From the NCBI GenBank assembly GCA_030591625.1, contig JAUVAR010000151.1:1-6542 (forward strand): a stretch of DNA of 6,542 bases, written 5' to 3'. Below, piece by piece: positions 1-5,663 of this stretch; position 1 is the stretch's first letter; each line of letters opens with the position of its first letter. The DNA comes from Candidatus Zixiibacteriota bacterium. GTDB taxonomy: Bacteria > Zixibacteria > MSB-5A5 > GN15 > FEB-12. The notes under the pieces were generated by a model. The model searched no databases. It was not told where the DNA came from and saw only the letters and a list, made by a program, of their open reading frames with translations. The position numbers were made by a program, and so were the translations under genes.

Positions 1-2403
1 ACAACAGCCTGGACTTCGCTCGATGCAGTTACTCTTCCAGGGGATCGGTTTATGGCCTTCTGTGCCGATATCAGCGGCCGAAAGCAGGCCGAACAAAACA
101 CAAGAGACCTTGCCAGGATTGTTGAGATGTCCCTTAGCGATATCTACGTTCTTGATGCCGAGACATACAAATTTATTCAATTCAGTAGCGGAGCAAGAAA
201 GAATATCGGCTATTCCTCCGAAGAATTACTTGGACTAACACCGCTGGACCTCTGTCCTGAATTATCTGTCGAAATGTTCGATGAACTTGCCGATCAGCTC
301 AAAAGCGGCGAGAAAGAAAAGATTCGCATAGAGACGATTCACCGCAGAAAAGACGGATCTACTTACGGGATGGAAGCTCATGTGCAGTTGTCTGAGTTCA
401 CTGGCAGAACAGTTTTCGTAGCCATGATCCTTGACATATCCGATAGGAAGATAGCAGAAGAAGCTCTGCGTGAAAGCGAAGATAAATATCGAACTCTTTT
501 TGAGCGATCAGCCGATGCAATCCTAATAATTGAGAATGGGCGGTTTGTCGATTGTAATGCGGCAACCATCGAAATGCTTGGATACAAACACAAAAAAGAA
601 GTATTAGATACTCATCCCTCGCAACTCTCTCCCCCAACACAACCCGATGGACAAAATTCCGAAACTAAGGCTAATGAGTTAATGTCTTTGGCATTTGAAT
701 TGGGGAGCCTCCGTTTTGAGTGGATCCATATTCGTCAAAATGGGGAAGTTTTTCCGGTTGATGTTCTTTTGACGGCAGTTCATGATGGAGAGAAGAAATT
801 CCTTCATGTCGTCTGGAGAGATATCACCTCGCGTAAGCAAGCAGAAGAAGCTCTTCGCGAAAGTGAAGAGAAATTCCGAAAATACATCGAAAGCGCCCCA
901 CACGGAATATTCATTGTTGATGCCAAAGGGAAATACCAAAAAGTCAACAAAGCAGCTGCTGACTTGACTGATTATTCAGAGTCAGAGCTTTACGAAATGG
1001 AGATCTCTGATATCATTGACCCTGAGGACATTGACGAAGTACTTTCAGACTTTGAAGGACTTAAAGGAAGTGAAGTACTGAGTTCAGAGTTCAGAATCAA
1101 ACGCAAAGACGGATCAATCATCTGGTCATCACTCGATGCGGTAGCTCTCTCTGATGATCGGTTTATGGCCTTTTGCTCAGATATCAGCGAACGAAAGCAA
1201 GCAGAACAAAACACTCAGGACCTGGCCTACATTGTAGAAACTTCTCTCAATGAAGTTTATATCTTTGATGCTGACACATTCAAATTTCTTCAAGTAAATT
1301 TTGGTGCACGAGAAAACATAGGATATACAAGTGAAGAACTCGCCAAATTAACACCTATCGATATCAAAATAGAGTTTACTTATGATTCCTTCAAAGAACT
1401 TTTGGAACCGCTTAAGACCGGCAACAAGGAAACAATAACACTTGAAACTACCCACACAAGAAAAGATGGCTCTCATTACAATGTAGAAGTCCATCTCCAA
1501 CTATCTGAATTTCTGGGAAGACCTGTGTTTGTTGCTATAATCCTTGATGTTACAGACCGGAGAAAAGCAGAGTTGGCGATTCGGCAAAGCGAACAAAGAT
1601 TCCGTGAGCTTGCAGAAACAACTAATGCCGCAATCTTTATTTTTAAGGGAAATAAAACAGTATATGCCAATCCTGCAGCTCTGGAAATAACCGGATTTTC
1701 TTCCGAGGAAATACTTTCTATGAACTTCTGGGATCAAATACATCCTGACTTCCAGCAACTTGTGAAAGATCGAGGATTAGCCCGTCAAAGAGGAGAAGAA
1801 GTTCCTAATAGGTATGAGATTATGATAGTAACCAAAAACGGCAATAATTGCTGGCTTGACTACAGTGGAGCTATGATTAATTACCTCGGTGAACCGGCTG
1901 CCCTTGGCACTGCCTTTGACATTACAGACCGAAAAAATGCTGAATCCTTAATTATCAAAACAACGGAAGAACTAAAATCTGAAAGACAAACCCTGCAGGA
2001 AAAGAATGTAGCTCTAAAACAGATACTCGATCATCTGGAACAGGAACGACAGGATTATAAGCATGAAATTTCAAAAAATATCGAGTCAGCAGCTACCCCT
2101 CTTATTGAACGCCTTAAAGAAATTACCCCAGAAGAACACAAAGAAGATCTCAATAAGTTATTCGAAGACTTGCTGAAGGTGATTCAAGGAGATATTGACC
2201 TCTTTCAGGACCGATACGCTCGCCTCTCTCCAAGAGAAGTTGCCCTTTGTGTTTTAATCAAAGATGGTCAATCTTCAAAACAGATTTCTGATGAACTAAA
2301 TCTCTCACTCCTTACGGTACATAAACATAGAGAGCAAATCAGAGAGAAATTAGGTCTAACAAATCGTAATATTAACCTCGCAACCTACCTTCGATCTAAC
2401 TGA
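1..2403 (+). CDS. Multi-PAS sensory regulator with C-terminal LuxR HTH (5' partial)
   Basis: The reading frame is open from the first base, so the gene starts before the window. The ATG at 52 is internal: residues before it (TTAWTSLDAV...) align with IIWSSLDAVALSDDRFMAF at 1117-1173. With M52 as residue 1, the tail of one PAS domain is followed by five PAS domains at about 16-143, 144-272, 273-386, 387-514 and 515-640. Most end in the usual D-I-[ST]-x-R-K-x-A-E signature. A charged, coiled-coil-like linker runs about 640-720, and a LuxR/NarL helix-turn-helix about 725-783 (LSPREVALCVLIKDGQ, KQISDEL, TVHKHREQIREKLGL). The linker segment with PLIERLK resembles the one seen in other PAS-LuxR regulators. 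No receiver, kinase, cyclase or membrane segment is visible in this part. It probably senses small ligands or redox state in the cytoplasm and binds DNA. The ligand is unknown, and upstream domains may exist outside the window. No terminator of its own is visible. Confidence 0.93.
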   Translation, partial: TTAWTSLDAVTLPGDRFMAFCADISGRKQAEQNTRDLARIVEMSLSDIYVLDAETYKFIQFSSGARKNIGYSSEELLGLTPLDLCPELSVEMFDELADQLKSGEKEKIRIETIHRRKDGSTYGMEAHVQLSEFTGRTVFVAMILDISDRKIAEEALRESEDKYRTLFERSADAILIIENGRFVDCNAATIEMLGYKHKKEVLDTHPSQLSPPTQPDGQNSETKANELMSLAFELGSLRFEWIHIRQNGEVFPVDVLLTAVHDGEKKFLHVVWRDITSRKQAEEALRESEEKFRKYIESAPHGIFIVDAKGKYQKVNKAAADLTDYSESELYEMEISDIIDPEDIDEVLSDFEGLKGSEVLSSEFRIKRKDGSIIWSSLDAVALSDDRFMAFCSDISERKQAEQNTQDLAYIVETSLNEVYIFDADTFKFLQVNFGARENIGYTSEELAKLTPIDIKIEFTYDSFKELLEPLKTGNKETITLETTHTRKDGSHYNVEVHLQLSEFLGRPVFVAIILDVTDRRKAELAIRQSEQRFRELAETTNAAIFIFKGNKTVYANPAALEITGFSSEEILSMNFWDQIHPDFQQLVKDRGLARQRGEEVPNRYEIMIVTKNGNNCWLDYSGAMINYLGEPAALGTAFDITDRKNAESLIIKTTEELKSERQTLQEKNVALKQILDHLEQERQDYKHEISKNIESAATPLIERLKEITPEEHKEDLNKLFEDLLKVIQGDIDLFQDRYARLSPREVALCVLIKDGQSSKQISDELNLSLLTVHKHREQIREKLGLTNRNINLATYLRSN
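10..444 (+). repeat. Internal PAS duplication, copy 1
   Basis: This is the first copy of a divergent in-gene duplication with a period of 1113 bp (371 codons). It covers the tail of one PAS domain plus the whole next PAS domain. Codons 16-131 (counting from the ATG at 52) align without any gap to codons 387-502. By hand count 68 of 116 residues are identical. A 17-base identical stretch (gatcggtttatggcctt) is shared with the second copy. Confidence 0.85.
1123..1557 (+). repeat. Internal PAS duplication, copy 2
   Basis: This is the second copy of the PAS block at 10-444, in the same frame and orientation and offset by 1113 bp. The PAS domain between the copies (about 481-867) and the one after this copy (about 1594-1971) are not similar to each other. 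The duplicated unit therefore seems to be a PAS pair, or the third domain of each unit was replaced. Confidence 0.85.
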
Positions 2404-2407
2404 CAAC

Positions 2408-2440
2408 AAAAATACGTAATAAATACGTAAATTCCCCGTA
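2408..2440 (+). promoter_or_regulatory. Three helically phased CGTA repeats, candidate operator
   Basis: Three 11-bp units end in ACGTA (2414-2418), ACGTA (2425-2429) and CCGTA (2436-2440). The first two contain the palindrome TACGTA and share the 10-mer aaatacgtaa. The 11-bp period puts each site on the same DNA face, and the last unit abuts the -35 box at 2441. This is the expected layout for a cooperative activator next to RNA polymerase. Which protein binds is unknown. The PAS-LuxR protein encoded just upstream is a candidate by position only. Confidence 0.5.
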
Positions 2441-2468
2441 TTGACCTTTTAATAAAATAAAGTATAAT
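2441..2468 (+). promoter_or_regulatory. Sigma70-type promoter of the small RNA
   Basis: The -35 box is TTGACC (2441-2446) and the -10 box is a perfect TATAAT (2463-2468), with a 16-bp AT-rich spacer. Transcription would start near 2473-2476. No conventional plus-strand gene follows before the convergent operon, so the promoter most simply serves the structured RNA downstream. Confidence 0.75.
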
Positions 2469-2481
2469 GCTTACGGAATTT

Positions 2482-2556
2482 ATGAATATCGCCTCAAAGC
2501 AATATTCATTGAGCACAACTTGGCAGACAACTTTATTTGTTTGCCCGACGGCCTGA
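2482..2556 (+). CDS. Possible 24-codon micro-ORF inside the RNA
   Basis: ATG at 2482 opens 24 codons ending in TGA (2554-2556): MNIASKQYSLSTTWQTTLFV followed by CPTA. The predicted transcript start lies only about 9 nt upstream, and the sole Shine-Dalgarno-like sequence is a weak ACGGA at 2473-2477. The start codon sits inside the first hairpin of the RNA. It could be a leader peptide or part of a dual-function RNA. Chance is equally likely at this length. Confidence 0.15.
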   Translation: MNIASKQYSLSTTWQTTLFVCPTA

Positions 2557-2605
2557 GCAGATTTACAACTTGATTCAACATCAAGGCCGACGGGTACAAA
2601 TTATA

Positions 2606-2717
2606 TAGCGCATGTGCCTGAAGTAGCTCCCCCCTACTTCAAGCTGTTCTCAGCGGTGTGAGCACACATTCCTTCTTTGAGAACTGCAAGTGGATCAGGC
2701 ACATGTGCTACTTTTTT
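2606..2717 (+). terminator. Intrinsic terminator with a branched 16-bp stem
   Basis: TAGCGCATGTGCCTGA (2606-2621) pairs with TCAGGCACATGTGCTA (2695-2710) over 16 bp with a single G-U pair. It is followed by one C and six T (2712-2717). The stem does not close a small loop but a 73-nt segment with two smaller hairpins, which is unusual for a plain terminator and suggests a functional RNA 3' module. Confidence 0.7.
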
Positions 2718-2797
2718 GTCTAATTCCTAAGCAAAACTCCCCTTAATAACCCTCAGCCTTATCTCAACCGAATTATTACATCTATTTAATATTATAT
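2718..2797. other. AT-rich spacer between convergent terminators
   Basis: I see no gene, promoter or repeat here. It separates the plus-strand terminator ending at 2717 from the minus-strand terminator at 2798-2833. Confidence 0.6.
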
Positions 2798-2833
2798 AAA
2801 AAAAGAGGGAGACTGCTCATAACAATCCCCCTC
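2798..2833 (-). terminator. Rho-independent terminator of the cytochrome operon
   Basis: On the minus strand, GAGGGGGA (2833-2826) pairs with TCTCCCTC (2812-2805) over 8 bp with one G-U pair. It is followed by seven T (2804-2798). It lies about 23 bp past the stop codon of the beta-propeller gene, as expected for the end of the operon. Confidence 0.8.
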
Positions 2834-2856
2834 GTATATTGTTGATTTGTAATTAC

Positions 2857-3942
2857 TTAGTCGGCTAACGGCAGGAATCTCAAACCAAAATTCAAACTGC
2901 CAACATCAAGAGAATCGATCTTAACACCGGTCGGTCCGTCAAAAATATAGACTCGCCCGATCTTCGGTAAGCTCTGATTGAAAGTAGCGGCATAGACACG
3001 ACTGCCATCATCTGAGATGGAAATACCAAACGAAAATTCAGTTTCAATAGGATTATCAGCCAAGATCTCTTTTGTTGAGACCCTGAATGCTACCACCGAT
3101 CTACCACCATTAGTTGTGACATACACGATATCATTATCAGGTGAGACAGCCATAAGAGTAGGTCCAACAATCGGAGCAGTTCCGATTACAGGGATATCTA
3201 TCGAATCTACAATCGCCATTGTGGTCAGATCAAGCATCCGAACTTCATCCGATTCGATACAGGCTATATACGCAATAGAGTCGTTATGGTCTATTTCAAC
3301 ACCAAATGGGCCATAATCATTACCGCCATCCGTTGGTTGTTTTTCCGGATTCATATGCAAAACAGTTAACATCGAGTCACCTATTGCATCATAGATAAAG
3401 ACATTGTCAGTTTTGCGACTAACCGCCACAACCAGCTCACCATCAGAAGTACTTTTCAAATCATGAGTCATAGACCCAGCATTAAAAAACCCAACAGAAT
3501 CAAGTGTAGCCATGTCAAATTTGATCACCTTACCTGGGCCATCGGTAAAGTTACAGACATAACCATAAGCGCCATCATTGGTTAGTGCAAAAGCGGACGG
3601 CTGCACCGAAGCAGGCATCCGAACGGAGTCGATAAAAGCATTTGTTGCCAGATTAAATTTGGCCATTTGCCCCGGAATACCGAGGGTTGAAATATAATAG
3701 TACAATCCGTCCGGCGAAAAATCGATATAGTGTGGCTGATCAATGATAGTCTCAACTGTATCGAGAACTTCCATAGTCTTCGTATCATAGATATACATCG
3801 TGTTGTCGCCCTGATTTAATACATACAAGCGACCATCGGGACCTGAAGCACCAGTATTAACAACTTTGTCATCATCGCATCCCAAAAATGCCACAAGACC
3901 CAAAAGAGCAAAAAGAGCTATCAGAAATATTTTCTTACGCAT
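2857..3942 (-). CDS. YncE/YVTN-type beta-propeller lipoprotein
   Basis: I chose the ATG at 3942 (361 aa) over the in-frame ATG at 3957 because AAAGGA (3954-3949) stands 6 nt before it, while the earlier ATG has no ribosome binding site. Residues 1-22 form a lipoprotein signal: MRKK, a hydrophobic stretch, then a loose lipobox FLGC with Cys22. The run DDD follows. The rest is a chain of short beta repeats of the YVTN/YncE kind: LYVLNQGDNTMYIYD, FSPDGLYYYIST, LTNDGAYGYVCN, TSDGELVVAVSRKTDNVFIYD, SPDNDIVYVTTNGGRSVVAF and SDDGSRVYAATF. About seven blades are expected. No haem motif or catalytic residue stands out. It likely sits lipid-anchored in the periplasm or on the surface as a binding or scaffold partner. 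It is second in the operon, 16 nt after the cytochrome stop, so expression is probably coupled. Its ligand is unknown. Confidence 0.9.
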   Translation of the reverse strand: MRKKIFLIALFALLGLVAFLGCDDDKVVNTGASGPDGRLYVLNQGDNTMYIYDTKTMEVLDTVETIIDQPHYIDFSPDGLYYYISTLGIPGQMAKFNLATNAFIDSVRMPASVQPSAFALTNDGAYGYVCNFTDGPGKVIKFDMATLDSVGFFNAGSMTHDLKSTSDGELVVAVSRKTDNVFIYDAIGDSMLTVLHMNPEKQPTDGGNDYGPFGVEIDHNDSIAYIACIESDEVRMLDLTTMAIVDSIDIPVIGTAPIVGPTLMAVSPDNDIVYVTTNGGRSVVAFRVSTKEILADNPIETEFSFGISISDDGSRVYAATFNQSLPKIGRVYIFDGPTGVKIDSLDVGSLNFGLRFLPLAD

Positions 3943-3948
3943 AATAAT

Positions 3949-3954
3949 TCCTTT
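3949..3954 (-). promoter_or_regulatory. Ribosome binding site deciding the propeller start
   Basis: AAAGGA on the minus strand lies 6 nt upstream of the ATG at 3942. It falls inside codons 2-3 of the longer frame (MKGIIM), which argues that the ATG at 3957 is not the true start. Confidence 0.7.
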
Positions 3955-3958
3955 CATA

Positions 3959-5335
3959 TCAAGTTATGACATCAAACGTGCTTGAAGCTGTTTCCATTTC
4001 GATCACCCTTAAAGGAAGAAGATCATCCAACTCAAGTGAACGTAACACAGCAGGTGGATGAGTACGGAAATTAAGTTTAACTTCAATTGTATAAGTGCCA
4101 AGAGGAAGTGTTCCCGGGATAGTGAATTCAACCTGACGTGTCTCTCCCGCTGTGATAGCAGGATTATCCTGAATCTCTGCTTGCCAGGTAAAGCCGGTCT
4201 TCACCCCATCACCTCGATACATCGTAGCAGTTGTATTCCAAAGACTGCTATCAACAACTCCAAACTCTGAATCTTCATCCATAAGATCATTATTCGCATC
4301 AAGCTGGCCGGTTGACCAAACAATACTTCCACCAGCATTTTTAACAACTATATCTAACCACATCTGACGAAGCATTGGAGCACCCGACGGAACCGAGTGG
4401 CCAGTTTTATCATTTGTGATATCAACCGAGAATGTAAAGGGAAGATTTACAGGTGCTTGTGAACTGGCATTAAGTGTCATAGTGACAGCATTCTCAAGTA
4501 ACTCAGTTCTCAATGAATCCTGGTGTTCATTATGGGCCGGAGTAGTTCCCGGTACTGCAACTAACTGAATATCAACACCGGGGAAATCATGACGATGCAG
4601 AGTTTTTATAGGACTCGATGGGGTCATTTTGCCCTGATATGCTTCCATGTGACACTCGTTACAGGTCTTGCCGGTCATCTCAAATCCCTTAGAGCGCCAT
4701 TCGCGGAATGTCTCTTCCAGTTCGAGTCCATTCGGCATAACAATATCATGACACGCCCCGCAATATTCCGAGTCTTTATACAACGAACGATATTCAGAAT
4801 CATGCGCCGGAGTAAATATAGGATCCTGCGTTGTCCCATACTTAGTATGACCGGGAGTCATATTCATAGCACCATTTTCAAGACCACCAATTGATGTCAC
4901 CGTGTGACACATGTCACAACCGACTCCATCCATTGTAACCTCAGGAAGATTGTCGTAATCGATTCCTTCGTACGGAGTTTCACCCGCCCGTGATCCGATC
5001 ATCAAATGACATTGCACACAACCTTGATCTAAAGCTCCCGGATAGGCAGCCCGTCCGATATCACTAAGCTTGCGCATTATCATGTTATAGGGCGTGTAGG
5101 CATGAGCTGATCCAATCCACTCGTCATAATATTGGGGATGGCATGATTTGCATTCAGAAGCTGGCTGAAAATCACTCGACTTGAAAACATCTGTCGATGT
5201 GGTGTCGTCACCTCCACCTCCGGTTGGCCCCTCATCGTCATCATTACAGCCAGTAACAACCATCAGTCCCAGACTTAACATCATCAGGACAAGAACCAAC
5301 AGCGCTCGTGGCAGTCTTCTCTCGGGAGAAATCAT
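3959..5335 (-). CDS. Pentahaem c-type cytochrome lipoprotein
   Basis: The chosen ATG at 5335 gives 458 aa. AAAGGA (5350-5345) lies 9 nt before it, whereas an in-frame TTG at 5353 has no such site. The signal ends in a good lipobox, VTGC, with Cys30, followed by NDDDE and a Gly/Asp/Thr linker. Five CxxCH haem sites are seen: CKSCH 62-66, CVQCH 106-110, CDMCH 140-144, CGACH 192-196 and CNECH 225-229. Possible distal ligands include His78, His163, His178 and the HRH at 247-249. From about 270 on the protein is haem-free and beta-rich. It contains GHSVPSGAP (312-320), like the GH-x-x-P-[ST]-G motif found after the haem part of other multihaem cytochromes. No nitrite-reductase-type CxxCK site is present. 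The likely role is electron transfer at the outer membrane, or a reductase of unknown substrate. It is first in the operon with the beta-propeller lipoprotein and depends on host cytochrome c maturation. Confidence 0.92.
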   Translation of the reverse strand: MISPERRLPRALLVLVLMMLSLGLMVVTGCNDDDEGPTGGGGDDTTSTDVFKSSDFQPASECKSCHPQYYDEWIGSAHAYTPYNMIMRKLSDIGRAAYPGALDQGCVQCHLMIGSRAGETPYEGIDYDNLPEVTMDGVGCDMCHTVTSIGGLENGAMNMTPGHTKYGTTQDPIFTPAHDSEYRSLYKDSEYCGACHDIVMPNGLELEETFREWRSKGFEMTGKTCNECHMEAYQGKMTPSSPIKTLHRHDFPGVDIQLVAVPGTTPAHNEHQDSLRTELLENAVTMTLNASSQAPVNLPFTFSVDITNDKTGHSVPSGAPMLRQMWLDIVVKNAGGSIVWSTGQLDANNDLMDEDSEFGVVDSSLWNTTATMYRGDGVKTGFTWQAEIQDNPAITAGETRQVEFTIPGTLPLGTYTIEVKLNFRTHPPAVLRSLELDDLLPLRVIEMETASSTFDVIT

Positions 5336-5344
5336 ATTAAACAG

Positions 5345-5359
5345 TCCTTTCAAAAAGGA
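5345..5359 (-). promoter_or_regulatory. Ribosome binding site within a small hairpin
   Basis: On the minus strand TCCTTT-TTG-AAAGGA forms a 6-bp inverted repeat whose 3' arm is the Shine-Dalgarno of the cytochrome gene. In a transcript starting upstream of 5360 the hairpin could hide the ribosome site. A transcript starting at the nearer promoter (about 5357) would lack most of the 5' arm. Confidence 0.4.
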
Positions 5360-5363
5360 TTTT

Positions 5364-5391
5364 ATTATCAGATTAATAACGAACCTATCAA
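5364..5391 (-). promoter_or_regulatory. Proximal promoter of the cytochrome operon
   Basis: On the minus strand TTGATA (5391-5386) and GATAAT (5369-5364) are separated by 16 bp. Each differs from the sigma70 consensus at one position. The start would fall near 5357, about 22 nt before the ATG. This also rules out the TTG at 5353 as a sensible start. Confidence 0.5.
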
Positions 5392-5396
5392 AGGTT
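5382..5396. promoter_or_regulatory. Inverted repeat over the -35 box, candidate operator
   Basis: AACCT-ATCAA-AGGTT is a perfect 5+5 bp inverted repeat with a 5-bp centre. It covers the proximal -35 box (5386-5391). A dimer bound here would block the cytochrome promoter. The cognate regulator is not known. Confidence 0.4.
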
Positions 5397-5406
5397 GGTG
5401 TGATGA

Positions 5407-5435
5407 AAGTTACACAGGTAAACCGGATACGTCAA
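5407..5435 (-). promoter_or_regulatory. Possible distal promoter of the cytochrome operon
   Basis: On the minus strand TTGACG (5435-5430) is followed after 17 bp by TAACTT (5412-5407). The -35 is good (5 of 6) but the -10 is poor, as in activator-dependent promoters. The phased TTTGCG repeat at 5443-5459 lies directly upstream. Confidence 0.3.
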
Positions 5436-5442
5436 GGCGACT

Positions 5443-5459
5443 TTTGCGCAAAGTTTGCG
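5443..5459. promoter_or_regulatory. TTTGCGCAAA palindrome with phased half-site
   Basis: TTTGCGCAAA (5443-5452) is a perfect 10-bp palindrome. A further TTTGCG (5454-5459) repeats its left half exactly 11 bp later, on the same helix face. It lies 8 bp upstream of the possible distal -35 of the cytochrome operon. It is the most GC-rich patch of an otherwise AT-rich spacer. A regulator site is the simplest reading. Confidence 0.35.
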
Positions 5460-5589
5460 TGCTATAAAGGACAAATATTGTTTTCTTTATGCCACATTAT
5501 TATCTAATTTGAACAGAGGATATATACATCTCCATATGCATGTAGATTGACCATAAGCTATTTAATTTACATATCAGCATTGACTGTTT
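5460..5589. other. AT-rich divergent intergenic core
   Basis: I see no gene here. Short palindromes (CATATG at 5533-5538, ATGCAT at 5536-5541) and two -35-like hexamers (TTGACC 5547-5552, TTGACT 5580-5585) occur, but neither hexamer has a convincing -10 at a usual distance. The segment separates the divergent promoters. Confidence 0.5.
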
Positions 5590-5618
5590 TTGTTGAAAGA
5601 TCATTGTATTCATATAAT
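5590..5618 (+). promoter_or_regulatory. Promoter of the divergent secreted-protein gene
   Basis: A perfect TATAAT (5613-5618) is preceded after 17 bp by a weak -35, TTGTTG (5590-5595). Transcription would start near 5625, leaving a leader of about 40 nt. That leader contains AAAGA-TACTG-TCTTT (5628-5642), a 5-bp hairpin upstream of the ribosome site. Confidence 0.45.
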
Positions 5619-5651
5619 GATAGACATAAAGATACTGTCTTTGCGGGAAAC

Positions 5652-5656
5652 GGGAG
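5652..5656 (+). promoter_or_regulatory. Ribosome binding site of the secreted-protein gene
   Basis: GGGAG lies 7 nt before the ATG at 5664 and supports that start. Confidence 0.65.
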
Positions 5657-5663
5657 AACTATA

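Larger units (their letters stand above)
2473..2717 (+). ncRNA. Candidate structured small RNA, about 245 nt
   Basis: The segment has its own strong promoter and an intrinsic terminator, and dense self-complementarity between them. Hairpins seen: 2482-2489 with 2502-2509 (8 bp); 2522-2530 with 2537-2545 (9 bp, one G-U); 2544-2553 with 2585-2594 (10 bp, one A-A mismatch, sharing two bases with the previous hairpin); 2606-2621 with 2695-2710 (16 bp, one G-U). The last stem encloses two more hairpins: 2622-2626 with 2634-2638, whose loop is C-rich, and 2646-2652 with 2678-2684. I see no motif of tmRNA, RNase P RNA, SRP RNA or a known riboswitch, and no plus-strand gene follows to be regulated in cis. 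A trans-acting RNA is therefore the best reading. The 5' end is estimated from the -10 box. Confidence 0.65.

Noticed and set aside
52..54. ATG at 52 as the start of the PAS regulator
   Set aside because: The frame is open to base 1 and the codons before the ATG encode residues matching the paralogous PAS domain at 1123-1170. The ATG is internal to a domain.
2482..2556. 24-codon micro-ORF as a confident gene
   Set aside because: Very short, weak ribosome site, very short leader and start codon within a hairpin. Kept only as a low-confidence feature.
2473..2717. 6S RNA, CsrA-sponge RNA or c-di-GMP riboswitch
   Set aside because: The segment enclosed by the long stem is too short and branched for the usual 6S layout. 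There are too few GGA motifs for a CsrA sponge. The expected GEMM core is absent and no downstream gene is in the right orientation.
3017..4894. Plus-strand reading frames inside the lipoprotein operon
   Set aside because: They lie opposite well-supported minus-strand genes with signal peptides and haem motifs, and their translations show no recognisable protein character.
5547..5585. Promoters using TTGACC (5547) or TTGACT (5580) on the plus strand
   Set aside because: No good -10 is found 16-18 bp downstream. The perfect TATAAT at 5613 is 27 bp from TTGACT, which is too far.
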